A stretch of DNA of 62,123 nucleotides from Bacteroidales bacterium (GCA_013376985.1 JACABB010000020.1:1637-63759), one strand, 5' to 3'. Numbered from the stretch's first letter, positions 36,170 to 46,443 are shown. Numbers and translations: made by a program. Notes: generated by a model not told the origin, from the letters alone.

Positions 36170-37426
36170 TTAATGGCTGAAATTTTCAACAGCTTTTGGA
36201 TCGTGTTTATGTTTGAAAAATAAAGCGAATAGAATTGCAACAATCAATGCATATAATGCAAAGGAAAGCCATATTCCATGCCAATCCTTTCCCACGGTTG
36301 AAGTAAAATACTTATCAATTACAAAACCACTAACTTTACTACCCAAATAGGCTCCAAAACCATTGGTCATCATCATAAATAATCCTTGCGCACTTGATCT
36401 TATCGAAGGGTCAGTTGTTGTTTCAACAAATAAAGAACCGGATATATTGAAAAAATCAAATGCCATTCCATAAACAATACACGAAACAATAATCATCCAG
36501 AACCACTCTGGTGATGGATTGCCGTACGCAAATAAGCCAAAACGCAGCACCCATGCTACCATGCTGAATAGCATCACTTTTTTTATACCAAAACGTTTTA
36601 AAAAGAATGGGATGGTAAGAATAAATAACGTTTCGGATATTTGGGAAATAGACATGATAATAGTAGAATACTTCACTACAAAAGAGTTTGCATATTGTGG
36701 TATGAGGCTAAAGTCGTTAAGAAATGAATCGCCATACATATTTGTTAGCTGAAGTGCACCTCCAAGGAACATTGCAAAGATGAAGAATAAAGCCATTTTA
36801 ATATTTCCAAATAATTTGAAAGCTTTAAGTCCAAGCATTTCTAGAATGGAAGCATCTTTTGAGATAGATTTCTGAGGTGGACACTTTGGAAGTGTAAATG
36901 AATATATACCAAGTCCAATTGCTATAACCGCTGCTATAATAAACTGGTTGGCATTCGCTTTACTTCCCGAAAGATTTGTTATCCACATTGCAACTATAAA
37001 CCCTATTGTTCCCCAAACTCGAATGGGAGGAAAAACTTTAACTATATCAAAATTGTTGTTTTTTAAAATATTGTATGAAATTGAATTTGATAGTGAGATG
37101 GTTGGCATATAGAATATCATAGCAAGAAAGATAACGTAATATAACGTGCCAGGATCATTTACCTGTGGTACAAATAAGAGAACTACACCGTAGAGAATAT
37201 GTAGAATTCCATACAACCTCTCTGCATTTATCCATTTATCAGCAATAATGCCTGTAATTGCAGGCATAAATAGCGATGAGAGGGCAAGCGTTGAAAAGAT
37301 AGCTCCGAATTGCGCACCAGTCCAACCTTTTGCGTTAAAGCAGTAAGTACCTATTGTTATTAACCAAGCTCCCCATACAAAAAACTGCAAGAAGCTCATT
37401 GCTGTTAAACGTAACTTAATATTCAT
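36170..37426 (-). CDS. Nucleoside:H+ symporter (MFS, NupG-like)
   Basis: 418 residues with 12 predicted membrane helices. RLTAMSFLQFFVWGAWLITIG, GAIFSTLALSSLFMPAITGIIADKW and VFPPIRVWGTIGFIVAMW are typical of the nucleoside:H+ symporter family. It would import nucleosides produced by the secreted nucleases in this window. Single-gene unit with terminator. The upstream MarR-type gene is in the same orientation, 208 bp away. Confidence 0.88.
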   Translation of the reverse strand: MNIKLRLTAMSFLQFFVWGAWLITIGTYCFNAKGWTGAQFGAIFSTLALSSLFMPAITGIIADKWINAERLYGILHILYGVVLLFVPQVNDPGTLYYVIFLAMIFYMPTISLSNSISYNILKNNNFDIVKVFPPIRVWGTIGFIVAMWITNLSGSKANANQFIIAAVIAIGLGIYSFTLPKCPPQKSISKDASILEMLGLKAFKLFGNIKMALFFIFAMFLGGALQLTNMYGDSFLNDFSLIPQYANSFVVKYSTIIMSISQISETLFILTIPFFLKRFGIKKVMLFSMVAWVLRFGLFAYGNPSPEWFWMIIVSCIVYGMAFDFFNISGSLFVETTTDPSIRSSAQGLFMMMTNGFGAYLGSKVSGFVIDKYFTSTVGKDWHGIWLSFALYALIVAILFALFFKHKHDPKAVENFSH

Positions 37427-37634
37427 AAAGTTTTATGTTTTATATTTCGAATAATTAAATTTCTAGTGGGTTTAAATGTAGTAAGAAAAATAGATTCTAA
37501 AAGGGAAAGTATTTTTTTTGTATTAATAAAGTAAAATCAGATTTTAGTCGGGCATTACAGCCTATTGGCTATACGATTCAAATATATTTAAGCAGTATTT
37601 TGTAACAAAACTCTAAACGAGATTTGAATTAATT

Positions 37635-38129
37635 CTACTTCAAATTTGAAAAGACTTGATTGAGCATTCTTACAAGTTCTTTTATCTCAATTGGATTTAA
37701 CCCTTTCAGTTCATATTGGCTAAATTGAATTGCTGTTTCTGTGGCTTTTGCTTTTAAATCATAAGCCTTACCTGTAAGGGCAATCTTCGAACTTCTTTTA
37801 TCACCTACAACTGAAAGTCTTTTTACCAACCCTTTCTCCTCCATAATATCGAGTGTTCGTGATAAGGATGCTTTATCACGACTTACCCTTTCGGCAAGAA
37901 TATTGTGGGATAGGGTATCTTCCTCCCATAGAGCGGATAGGATAAACCAAAAATCAGCATTAAGATCTTCGCCAAAAACCTGATTGAATTCTCTGTTCAG
38001 CTCATTTCTAAATGCAATTGCACAACGGTAAAGAATAAATGCGAATGAGGTGATATCCTTTTCGGGATCAAACATTTTTTGTAATTTATTGATATTTACT
38101 AAAAATCCATTATCTACAAAATTACACAA
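37635..38129 (-). CDS. MarR-family transcriptional regulator
   Basis: 164 residues from the longest start. The winged helix is visible in LSHNILAERVSRDKASLSRTLDIMEEKGLVKRLSVVGDKRSSKIALTGKA. The more likely start is Met19 (MFDPEKDITSF, ATG at 38073-38075), because a -7 box lies at 38117-38124, inside the longer reading. It is divergent from the sigma-factor operon 200 bp away and may control it, the nucleoside symporter downstream, or neither. Confidence 0.9.
   Translation of the reverse strand: MCNFVDNGFLVNINKLQKMFDPEKDITSFAFILYRCAIAFRNELNREFNQVFGEDLNADFWFILSALWEEDTLSHNILAERVSRDKASLSRTLDIMEEKGLVKRLSVVGDKRSSKIALTGKAYDLKAKATETAIQFSQYELKGLNPIEIKELVRMLNQVFSNLK
38117..38124 (-). promoter_or_regulatory. 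Candidate -7 box of the marR-type gene
   Basis: TAATTTTG (TAnnTTTG) on the minus strand, about 42 bp before the Met19 start. No good TTG at -33. Confidence 0.4.
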
Positions 38130-38231
38130 AGAAACTTACGATGTTTTAGACTAGAGGATTAAAAGAATCATATTGTTCACATAGGGGTATAAGGCCTTTA
38201 GGTTGTCCCTATTTAAGGAATAAAACAAATC

Positions 38232-38261
38232 TTGTATAAATAGCTACATTTAGTACCTTTG
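38232..38261 (+). promoter_or_regulatory. Promoter of the sigma/FecR operon
   Basis: TTG (38232-38234), exactly 19 bp, then TACCTTTG (38254-38261): a full match to the housekeeping promoter of the phylum. The start codon GTG is only 18 bp further, so the leader is very short. Confidence 0.7.
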
Positions 38262-38279
38262 GAAGCAAAATCGTTTTAG

Positions 38280-38852
38280 GTGCTATCGGAAAAGGAATTA
38301 ATACAAGGTTTGCAGCGAGGTGATAAAGGAACTTTTGAATCTATCTTCAAGAGTTACTACGTGATGTTATGCAACTTTGCGTACTCTTTTCTTGAAGATA
38401 AAGATGAATCGGAAGAGGTTGTACAAAACACTTTTTTAACAATTTGGGAAAAACATGATAGCATTGACATTCAAATATCACTAAAATCATATTTATACCG
38501 GGCTATTCACAATAGCTGTTTGAATAGAATCAAGCATGTTAAGGTTAGAGTTGCACATAAGGAGAGTGCTAAAAATAATGAACAAGTTTTTAACGAGGAT
38601 GCATCTGAGGATATTATAAATAAGGAACTTGAACATCAAATTGAGGTGGCCATTAATTCGCTTCCTCCAAAATGTAAAATGGTCTTTAAGTTGAGTAGAT
38701 TTGAAAATTTGAGCTATGCAGAAATTGCTGAACAAATGGATATTTCAGTAAAAACAGTTGAAAACCAGATGATGAAGGCATTAAAGGTTTTGAGAGAAGA
38801 GCTGAAGGATTACCTCCCTGCTCTAATTTGGCTACTATTTATGAGAAAATAG
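38280..38852 (+). CDS. ECF RNA polymerase sigma-70 factor
   Basis: 190 residues, GTG start. Region 2 (FESIFKSYYVMLCNFAYSFLEDKDESEEVVQNTFLTIWEKHDSI, YLYRAIHNSCLNRIKH) and region 4 (INSLPPKCKMVFKLSRFENLSYAEIAEQMDISVKTVENQM) are complete. It belongs to the group of ECF sigmas paired with FecR anti-sigma factors in Bacteroidota. First gene of a three-gene operon. Confidence 0.95.
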   Translation: MLSEKELIQGLQRGDKGTFESIFKSYYVMLCNFAYSFLEDKDESEEVVQNTFLTIWEKHDSIDIQISLKSYLYRAIHNSCLNRIKHVKVRVAHKESAKNNEQVFNEDASEDIINKELEHQIEVAINSLPPKCKMVFKLSRFENLSYAEIAEQMDISVKTVENQMMKALKVLREELKDYLPALIWLLFMRK

Positions 38853-38862
38853 AAATTGTAGA

Positions 38863-39879
38863 TTGATTAAGGCAAGTAAACATATCGACCATCTTATAAC
38901 CCGATACCTATCGGGTGAGGCTTCAAGTACGGAGAGGCTTCATCTTGAGCAATGGCTTAATGAGTCAGAAATTAATAGAAAGTATTTTGATCAGATAAAG
39001 TTTATTCACGAAAAGGCAACAAAAACATACCCTGAAATAGATTTTGATGTTGATAAAGCTTGGGGTAATGTTAAAGATCAAATGAAATTCACCCCTAAAG
39101 TTGATATTAAGGTTCGGAAGATTCAATGGGGTTGGTTAAGTGTTGCCGCTTCAATAGTTGCTTTGATTGGGATATCTGCTATTGTCTATTTTAATACAGG
39201 CAAAAAAACAATAGCACCTGTAAGTGATGATATTGCTATTGCATCTCAGGATAGCTCTGTTAGTCAAAAGTTACCCGATAAAACTCAGGTTTACTTAAAC
39301 AAGAAAAGTAAAATAGCATACAGCCCCAATTATGGTAAAAAAAACAGGGAGATAACGCTTATAGGCGAAGCGTATTTCAATGCAACTCATTCCAAAGATA
39401 AACCTTTAACAATAAAAGCGGAAGACACGTACATTAAGGATATTGGAACATCATTTAATATTAAGGCATACCCCAATGAAGATGTAATTGAGGTTTACGT
39501 TGAGAATGGTAAAGTAGTATTTTATTCAGAAAAGGATTCAGGAATTACATTGGTTAAAGGAGATGTAGGTGTTTATAGCAAAAAGACAAATACTTTTAGT
39601 AAAAAAATAGCTGTTGAGCCCAATATTCTTTCATACAAAACTAAATCGTTCACATTCATTAATGCTAAACTTTTAGATGTTGTAAGACAATTGAATAGTG
39701 TTTACAGCACCCAAATACATCTTAAAAATCCTGATATTGAAAGGTGTACAATCAATGTATCTTTTGAGGATGAAAGTATTGAGACTATTGCAAATGTTAT
39801 TTCTGAAACGCTCAATCTAAAATTATCAAAAACTTCAGAAGGTTATATACTTGATGGAGTCAAGTGTAATAATCCCTAA
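38863..39879 (+). CDS. FecR-family anti-sigma factor
   Basis: 338 residues with a TTG start 10 bp after the sigma gene. Cytosolic N-terminal sigma-binding helices (HLITRYLSGEASSTERLHLEQWL), one membrane segment (about 86-108), then a periplasmic FecR domain (VYLNKKSKIAYSPNYG, LIGEAYFNATH, IGTSFNIKAYPNEDVIEVYVENGKV) and a C-terminal STN-like/DUF4974 domain (FINAKLLDVVRQLNSVY). It normally relays a signal from the outer-membrane partner to the sigma factor. Confidence 0.93.
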   Translation: MIKASKHIDHLITRYLSGEASSTERLHLEQWLNESEINRKYFDQIKFIHEKATKTYPEIDFDVDKAWGNVKDQMKFTPKVDIKVRKIQWGWLSVAASIVALIGISAIVYFNTGKKTIAPVSDDIAIASQDSSVSQKLPDKTQVYLNKKSKIAYSPNYGKKNREITLIGEAYFNATHSKDKPLTIKAEDTYIKDIGTSFNIKAYPNEDVIEVYVENGKVVFYSEKDSGITLVKGDVGVYSKKTNTFSKKIAVEPNILSYKTKSFTFINAKLLDVVRQLNSVYSTQIHLKNPDIERCTINVSFEDESIETIANVISETLNLKLSKTSEGYILDGVKCNNP

Positions 39880-41776
39880 TATGCATAGAATGATTCGCTT
39901 AATATATTTCATATCTCTTGTTGTAATTCCTTTCGGGTTGTTCTCACAAAACAATAATATCCCATTATTAGAGCGAGATGTGACAATATGTATTAATGGT
40001 GTTACAGCGCAAACAGTTCTTACTGCAATCGCTCAACAGGCTGATTTTGTTTTTTCCTATAGCCCATCAGTGCTGCCAGAAGGGAATGTTTCAATCTGTA
40101 TAGAGCATCAACCCGTTCGATTAGTACTTAATATACTGTTTAATGGAGCAATAGATTATAGCATAAAGGGTAAATACATTATACTAAAAAAGAGCATTTC
40201 TATGCTAGAATCTCAGGATGATAAAAAAATAGTAGAAGGATATATTATTGATTATCAAACGGGTAATAGAATTGATAATGCTAGTATTTACGATAAAAAC
40301 CAAATGCTATCAACAATTACCAATAAATACGGCTATTTCAGGCTTGAAATTCCCAATAATGTTGATATTCAGAAAATAAACATCAGCAAACAGGGTTATG
40401 TAGATACTTTATTGATGTCGCCAAAAGCAAAAAGAAATTTCTTTGATATCAAACTTGCAACTAAACAAATTTTTGAGAAAACCAATGGTGTTTTTGGAGA
40501 CTTAATCAAATCGCCACTTACAGATAGTTTAAGCAAACGTGAATGGTTACCATCATGGCTTCTCACCTTGCCAATCAGAACCCACCTAAAAAACGTATCC
40601 GATACACTGTTTAAAAAGGTACAGGTTTCATTTCTTCCTTTTGTTGGCACAAATAAACTACTTACAGCAAATACTGCAAACGATTTCTCGTTTAATATAA
40701 TTGCAGGTTACACACAAGAGGTTCGTAGATTTGAGATTGGTGGTATTCTTAATATTGTTCGGAAAAATGTGAAATCATTGCAATTGTCAGGCGTTGGTAA
40801 TATTGTTGGTGGTTCTTTTAAGGGACTTCAGGCAGCTGGTACTTTTAACATTGTAAGGGATAGCCTGAGAAATGCTCAATTTGCAGGGGTTGGAAATATT
40901 GTTGGTGGATCAGTAACGGGACTACAAGCAAGTGGTACTTTTAATATTTGTAATAAATTTCATGGTCTTCAACTATCTGGCACGCTCAATTTTTCAACAA
41001 AATTTAAGGGCGCACAGATAACAAGCGTTTGGAACGAGTCAAGAGTAGGAAATGGACTGCAACTTTCTGGTGTAACTAATACTACATCACAGATTACAGG
41101 GGTTCAAATGGCTGGGGTTACAAATATTGCCAAAGATATTGAAGGAACTCAAGTTGCAGGTGTTGTTAACGTAGCTAAAAACGTTGTAGGTGTTCAAGTA
41201 GCAGGTGTTACGAATATTGCCTCTCACTTTGATGGCTATCAGGTTGGAACTATTAATATTGCTGATACTTGTAGTGGTGTTCCATTTGGGTTCTTAAGCA
41301 TTGTGAAGAGAGGGTATCATAAGTTAGAATTCTCTTTTGACGAGATGAGAGTTGCTAGTGCTGCATTCCGAACTGGTGTTCCTCTTTTTCATAACATCTT
41401 CACAACAGGTGTGTCAACATCTTTTAGCAATAAACCATTATTTACATACGGTTATGGTTTGGGTACAAGTATTGGCAACCCATCCAAACTTCTATGGGAC
41501 ATTGACATCTCGATGAATGGGTTTATTAAGAATCATAATTGGTCATCGGAAAACACGCTCTATAAGGTATATACTGGGCTTGATTGGCGAGTTTATAAGA
41601 AAACTTCGATTGCCTTTGGTATTTCCTATAATTTACTATCTACAAATACAAAAGAGGCTGATTTTAATAATACAATGTATTCGTTAATTCCTTACACCCT
41701 TTCAGATAAGACCTCGAGCAGTGGCACAAACCTTAAAACATGGTTTGGAGGAAAAATTGCGATAAGATTTTTTTAA
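39851..41776 (+). CDS. STN and carboxypeptidase-like domain protein with Gln-Gly surface repeats
   Basis: Best start is ATG 39881 (MHRMIRLIYF, signal peptide), 1 bp after the FecR stop. An STN domain (about 35-115 from the long start: VTICINGVTAQTVLTAIAQQ to KYIILKK) is followed by a carboxypeptidase-like domain (VEGYIIDYQTGNRIDNAS). Then come about ten repeats of 21-24 residues of the form GxQxSGVxNI (LQLSGVGNIVGG, LQASGTFNI, VQMAGVTNIAKD), like the LA_2272 surface-repeat family. It ends in a beta-rich C-terminus. It has no TonB plug or standard barrel. It takes the place normally held by a TonB receptor and may be a surface sensor or adhesin for the sigma/FecR pair. Confidence 0.82.
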   Translation: MMESSVIIPNMHRMIRLIYFISLVVIPFGLFSQNNNIPLLERDVTICINGVTAQTVLTAIAQQADFVFSYSPSVLPEGNVSICIEHQPVRLVLNILFNGAIDYSIKGKYIILKKSISMLESQDDKKIVEGYIIDYQTGNRIDNASIYDKNQMLSTITNKYGYFRLEIPNNVDIQKINISKQGYVDTLLMSPKAKRNFFDIKLATKQIFEKTNGVFGDLIKSPLTDSLSKREWLPSWLLTLPIRTHLKNVSDTLFKKVQVSFLPFVGTNKLLTANTANDFSFNIIAGYTQEVRRFEIGGILNIVRKNVKSLQLSGVGNIVGGSFKGLQAAGTFNIVRDSLRNAQFAGVGNIVGGSVTGLQASGTFNICNKFHGLQLSGTLNFSTKFKGAQITSVWNESRVGNGLQLSGVTNTTSQITGVQMAGVTNIAKDIEGTQVAGVVNVAKNVVGVQVAGVTNIASHFDGYQVGTINIADTCSGVPFGFLSIVKRGYHKLEFSFDEMRVASAAFRTGVPLFHNIFTTGVSTSFSNKPLFTYGYGLGTSIGNPSKLLWDIDISMNGFIKNHNWSSENTLYKVYTGLDWRVYKKTSIAFGISYNLLSTNTKEADFNNTMYSLIPYTLSDKTSSSGTNLKTWFGGKIAIRFF

Positions 41777-41905
41777 ATCGCACAATTAAATATTCTAGGT
41801 TTTAAGCGAACTCTTTTATTGAAATTAAACCTCTTTTTTCATTTTATGAGTAGGGGTCAATTCAAATTGAGTTGTCATAAGGTTATAAACTAAATTTTTT
41901 ACTTT

Positions 41906-42076
41906 ATGAAGTCAACATTTAAATTAATTGTTCGCTTGGTGCTCTATTTAATAATTTATGCCTTTCTTCTTATTTCAATCAAGTCTGCATATCCTCAAAA
42001 CTTAACATCAAATGCAAAAGGAAATTTTTGTGATAAGGATTCACGGTGTCAATTTTCGACATTAACACACAAGTAA
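41906..42076 (+). CDS. Small secreted peptide (56 residues)
   Basis: ATG at 41906, TAA at 42074. The N-terminus is a strong signal peptide (MKSTFKLIVRLVLYLIIYAF followed by LLISIKS), cut near AYPQ. It leaves about 25 residues with two cysteines (FCDKDSRC) and no charge bias. It lies 130 bp after the repeat protein and before a bidirectional terminator, in the direction of the sigma/FecR operon. No family recognised. Confidence 0.5.
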   Translation: MKSTFKLIVRLVLYLIIYAFLLISIKSAYPQNLTSNAKGNFCDKDSRCQFSTLTHK

Positions 42077-42234
42077 CAGTAAGAACGTACTATAAGAGTT
42101 TTAAAACTAAACGATATAATTAGTAAATGCAGTATACAAATCAACTCTAATTCATAAGATGTTTATTGTATAGTAAGAGGAAGCTCATTTGAATAACCTT
42201 ATTTTTAGCAAAATAGATGAACATGGTAGCAATA

Positions 42235-42270
42235 AAAAGAGGGTGTCTGACTTTTGAGACACCCTCTTTT
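42235..42270. terminator. Bidirectional terminator
   Basis: Perfect 14-bp arms AAAAGAGGGTGTCT (42235-42248) and AGACACCCTCTTTT (42257-42270), 8-nt loop, between the plus-strand small peptide gene and the minus-strand endonuclease gene. Confidence 0.8.
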
Positions 42271-42288
42271 TATTTAAGTTAGAGTTAT

Positions 42289-44382
42289 CTATTCTTTTAG
42301 GAATTTTTCAGTATGAGTTTTACCTTTATCATCCGTAATATTTACAAAGTACAAACCTTTTACTAAAGTAGAAACATTAATTTGAGCTTCACCCTTAAGG
42401 TTTCCACGCTCAATAATTCTTCCATAAATGTCAACAATAGTATAGGGGTTATTGCTATTACTATTTGTAATAATCGTTAAAACATCACTAGCTGGATTTG
42501 GGAACATTTTAAACTCGGATACAGAGTTATCAAAATTTTCTTCTTTTGATTTTGCAACACCAGTTGTATAGGTAGTCCATTCTATATTATCAATAGCTAC
42601 TTGTCCCGAAGATGTATTTACCTGTACAAATTTTAAAGTGAAAGCACCAGAAATGTTTACATTTATTGTTCCAGTATTGGAAACAACATTTACAGTACCA
42701 CCAGTAACGGTTTTTACAAGAGTACTATTAACATAAACATATAGATTTACTGATGAAGTAAATGCCTGCATCCAATCAAATTTTAGGGTACCTACACCGC
42801 CTTGGATAGTTCCTGATTGAACATAGCTTAGCGGAGATCTGCCCTTTCCAAGTGTTGGAGCTGAGCCTGTTATTGCAATATCGCCTCTTGCACCATCATA
42901 AGACCAAGTAGAACCATCCTGTCCAAGAAAAGTACCAACTACATAAGAACCTCCTGCTGAGAAATTAGCAAAGGTTTCCTTTTTTGTAGTAACTGTACCA
43001 AGAGTAGTAAATGAAGTAGTTCCTTGTGCCGAAGTATTTGATTTAGCATCATAAGCAGCAACACCAATTGTGTATGAAGTTGAAGCGGTTAAGCCTGTAA
43101 GGCTATATGATGTTGAAGTTGTAGTACCCAAAAGCGTACTGTTTTTGTAAACATTATACCCAGTTACTCCAACATTATCGGTTGAAGCAGTCCATGTGAT
43201 AGTTGCTGTTGTTTGGGTTATACTCGAAGCGGTTACCCCTGTTGGAACAGTTGGTGCTTGAGTATCTGTTGAAGTTAAAGTTGTTACATTAATAGTACTA
43301 CTTGCAGCCGAAGCATTACCAGCAGCATCCTTAGCTTTAACATAGAAAGTGTATGCAGTAGCAGCAGTTAACCCAGTTACATTATACGTTGTGGTTGTAA
43401 CTGTAGTAAGTAAAGTTCCATTTTTGTAAATATCATAACCAGTTACACCAACGTTATCGGTTGAAGCAGTCCATCCTAATGTTAAGGTTGTTGAAGCAAC
43501 ATTAGAAGCAGCTAAATTGGTTGGTGCTGTGGGAGCCTGAGTGTCTGATGATGAACCACCCCAAATCATATTTACGTATTCAGGATGATCTATAAATGGA
43601 TTTCTATTATTCTGACGAGCATAAATTGCATTATTCCTTGCTATTTCACTTGGGCTAACAGGATCTAAAGCATTCCATGCTAAAAGGATGTTCAAGAAAG
43701 TTGTGGTAAATACCTGATTTGTTGTACCATTAAACATTGCATAAGAAGTACCCCAAGTTGTAATTACATTTTCATAACGAGTTGCAAAATAGAAATACAT
43801 CCGGGCAATATCTCCTTTAAATTCGTTAATGGGTTCAAAAACTGTACCTGTATATCCAGCTGAATAACCTGAATTTAATGCAGAACCTAGTTTAGAACCA
43901 TTTTTTGAAGTATAGGTAGCAGTGCCTACCATACCATGAGGATAATTTGATCTCATGCCATTAACCTTACCATCGGTTGGTGTAATAAAATGTGCATCAG
44001 CAACCATGGGTGAATTAGAATTGAAAATTGATTGTGGTATGATATGCTCCCTATTGTAGCAATCACCCTCCACGGAGTAAGTACCACATTGACCTGTACC
44101 AACAGTAAAATTATATGCATCTGGTCCAGTTGGGTTTTCAGAATACATATCTAACACGGTTCCATCATTTTCGTAAAAATAATCACGATCAGAAGTTTGA
44201 TAGGTTGTCCATAATCCATTATAACCAAGATCCGTTTGACCTTTGATTATATTGTATAATTGGGTTTTTAAGGTATAACCCGTCCCAGTTGCAGTACTGT
44301 AATACCCAGTGGGAATTTGTGCAAATAGAGATGACAATGTAATCCCTATAAATAGCACTAAGCATTGTAGTTTTTTAAACAT
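42289..44382 (-). CDS. Secreted endonuclease I with two fibronectin III domains and T9SS sorting domain
   Basis: 697 residues: signal peptide (1-21), then the endonuclease I (EndA/NucM, His-Me finger) domain with [12 protein letters not shown] and [21 protein letters not shown]. Two Fn3 domains follow (about 285-375 and 380-465, each starting DTQAPT and containing [13 protein letters not shown]), then a lectin-like beta region and a T9SS C-terminal domain ([14 protein letters not shown] to [10 protein letters not shown]). It degrades extracellular DNA. The two Fn3 units are similar at DNA level, so recently duplicated. Confidence 0.92.
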   Translation of the reverse strand: MFKKLQCLVLFIGITLSSLFAQIPTGYYSTATGTGYTLKTQLYNIIKGQTDLGYNGLWTTYQTSDRDYFYENDGTVLDMYSENPTGPDAYNFTVGTGQCGTYSVEGDCYNREHIIPQSIFNSNSPMVADAHFITPTDGKVNGMRSNYPHGMVGTATYTSKNGSKLGSALNSGYSAGYTGTVFEPINEFKGDIARMYFYFATRYENVITTWGTSYAMFNGTTNQVFTTTFLNILLAWNALDPVSPSEIARNNAIYARQNNRNPFIDHPEYVNMIWGGSSSDTQAPTAPTNLAASNVASTTLTLGWTASTDNVGVTGYDIYKNGTLLTTVTTTTYNVTGLTAATAYTFYVKAKDAAGNASAASSTINVTTLTSTDTQAPTVPTGVTASSITQTTATITWTASTDNVGVTGYNVYKNSTLLGTTTSTSYSLTGLTASTSYTIGVAAYDAKSNTSAQGTTSFTTLGTVTTKKETFANFSAGGSYVVGTFLGQDGSTWSYDGARGDIAITGSAPTLGKGRSPLSYVQSGTIQGGVGTLKFDWMQAFTSSVNLYVYVNSTLVKTVTGGTVNVVSNTGTINVNISGAFTLKFVQVNTSSGQVAIDNIEWTTYTTGVAKSKEENFDNSVSEFKMFPNPASDVLTIITNSNSNNPYTIVDIYGRIIERGNLKGEAQINVSTLVKGLYFVNITDDKGKTHTEKFLKE

Positions 44383-44917
44383 AATAAGTTAGGTTAAGTT
44401 AAAAAATAAGTTAAGTTAAAAATTTGGTTATTTAGGTGTTTACTATTACTACAGTTCATCATTTTCGGGGTAATTAGTTTCTTTTGTTATAAATATTTAT
44501 GATGAAAAAAGTTTTGCTTAACGATTCCAATATAGGGAGTTCTATAAATTAATGGTTAATTATGCAAAAACGTTGCATTTGAAATACAATTATTTATTAA
44601 CAGCATCACTAAATTCACACACTATCAAATACTTATAAGTTTGTTTATACAAACTATAATTACTTAATATAGAATTTATTGATTTTTACAATTTGCCTGT
44701 TAGTAGGAATAATAAATCATCAAATGGTGATTTAATCCTTTTAATACATACTACCATTACAAATTGCACATTAATATATCTTTTAAAGTAGTTGTCAATC
44801 AATATTTTATTGAAGTGTAATACTTTTTACCCAAAGGAAAATCCTTTTTGGCAGCATATTTGCAAGATATCGGGAATTAAGGTGATGATATTTGTGCAGT
44901 CTAAAACAAAAAAATCT
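44383..44917. other. Divergent intergenic region
   Basis: 535 bp between the endonuclease and the lipoprotein genes, AT-rich, without clear repeats, terminators or a full promoter match. Upstream regulatory sites for both genes are expected here, but I cannot point to one. Confidence 0.4.
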
Positions 44918-45703
44918 ATGAAAACTTATAAAGTTGCTATTTCTATTGCTGCTCTTGCTTTGCTTATCTCATGCTTTTCGCCAAAGCCGGTGATGCGATT
45001 CAAACCCGAGGAAACTCAAACTACTTGGGAGAAAGGGAAAGAGTATGTTAGCTATAAAAAGGGCGATTACGAGGTTCACGCTTCATACTACGGGAATAAC
45101 GAAAAGTATATAATATTTGATATTGAAGTAGTTAATAGCAAAGGGGTTGATTTTCTTGTTGCTCCCGAGGATATAAAACTTTACGCTGGGCACTGGGACA
45201 ATGTATCGCAAAGTGTGATATACGATAACATCCCTATTCACGCCATTGATCCCGAAGCGGAACTTCTGAAAATCGATATGGATAACTCAAAAGCCGAAGC
45301 CTCCCAAAAAAACTCACAAATAGCGGCAGCAGCAATATTTGCAGCGGCAATACCCTTGGCAATTGTAGCCTCGAATAGCGATATGAATAATTCAAATTCA
45401 CATAGATCAAATAATTCCGTTAACAATACCGATTTAGTTGATGCCGGTGTTAATTTGGCTCTTGGAGCCACTGCTATTAATCAGATGGGTACTGAGAACC
45501 AGATTATTTCGCTTAATGATAATCGAAATACTTGGGAAACGGCTTCGCTGCGGAAAACAACCCTTTCGCCAGGCTATTCCATTAGAGGTTTGGTATATTT
45601 CCCTGTTCCTGATTTAGGTACCCGAAAAATTCAATTTGATGTTCCTACGCCCGATGGAGTAATAACCTTTAAGTACGATTTTATTCTTTACTACCCACAA
45701 TAG
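44918..45703 (+). CDS. Lipoprotein with internal hydrophobic segment
   Basis: 262 residues from ATG 44918 (MKTYKVAISIAALALLISC), which gives a good lipobox; the frame extends upstream without function. The domain between about 40 and 120 is strand-rich (HASYYGNNEKYIIFDIEVVN), followed by a membrane-like segment (IAAAAIFAAAIPLAIVAS, about 145-163), a Ser/Asn-rich stretch and a C-terminal beta domain (SPGYSIRGLVYFPVP to ITFKYDFILYYPQ). I do not recognise the family. Confidence 0.7.
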   Translation: MKTYKVAISIAALALLISCFSPKPVMRFKPEETQTTWEKGKEYVSYKKGDYEVHASYYGNNEKYIIFDIEVVNSKGVDFLVAPEDIKLYAGHWDNVSQSVIYDNIPIHAIDPEAELLKIDMDNSKAEASQKNSQIAAAAIFAAAIPLAIVASNSDMNNSNSHRSNNSVNNTDLVDAGVNLALGATAINQMGTENQIISLNDNRNTWETASLRKTTLSPGYSIRGLVYFPVPDLGTRKIQFDVPTPDGVITFKYDFILYYPQ

Positions 45704-45840
45704 GATAGCGTATTTCAGTCCTCTAATTAAAAGATGTGAAGGTTAATACTAGCCTTCACATTTTTTAACTTTAAGAATTGCTTCTCAATGCTATTTTTAG
45801 ATAACTTGTATTCTCTTTAAAAATCATTCATTTAAAATTA

Positions 45841-46443
45841 ATGCATATGAAAAAAAATCTTCCCATTATCATTCTAACTCTTCTTATTAGCGTTGCAAAT
45901 TGCTACTCACAGGAGGTTAAGGATCAAAAATCAAAACGTATGAGACCTGCTTTACTCGTTATCGACATTCAAAACGCCTACCTACCAATGATCCCTGATC
46001 GTGAAAAGGAGGTTGGAATGTATATGATTAACGCAATGATTGATCTTTTCAGGAAGAATGGGTTTCCAATTATCCGAATCCATCATCAGGATTTAGCTGA
46101 AGGGCCTAAAACCGATTCCGAAGCTTTTGAGTTTCCCACAACAGTTCAGATAAAACCTGACGATCCAAGGGTTATAAAGCACTACGGCGATGGTTTTAAT
46201 AAAACCGAATTGGATAAGGTGCTAAAGGATAAAGGTTGCAATACAGTTTTTCTTTGCGGGTTAAGCGCCGTTGGTTGTGTTTTGGCAACGTACATTGGAG
46301 CAGAAAATCATGATTATAAAGCCTTTTTTATTAAAGATGCCATAATGAGCCACAATTCTACCTACACCGATAATATTGAAGAGATTTTTGGGGCTATAAA
46401 TTACGATGTGGTTAAGGTGATGCTGGAAAATGCGGAGAAATAA
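45841..46443 (+). CDS. Exported isochorismatase-family hydrolase
   Basis: 200 residues. A signal peptide (about 3-24, probable start Met3) precedes an isochorismatase-like fold: Asp in ALLVIDIQNAYLP, Lys in RVIKHYGDGFNKTEL and the nucleophile Cys in CGLSAVGCVLATY. This gives the complete Asp-Lys-Cys triad of cysteine hydrolases such as nicotinamidase. Export is unusual for the family. The substrate is unknown. The hairpin at 46464-46498 follows the stop by 20 bp and may end the transcript. Confidence 0.85.
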   Translation: MHMKKNLPIIILTLLISVANCYSQEVKDQKSKRMRPALLVIDIQNAYLPMIPDREKEVGMYMINAMIDLFRKNGFPIIRIHHQDLAEGPKTDSEAFEFPTTVQIKPDDPRVIKHYGDGFNKTELDKVLKDKGCNTVFLCGLSAVGCVLATYIGAENHDYKAFFIKDAIMSHNSTYTDNIEEIFGAINYDVVKVMLENAEK

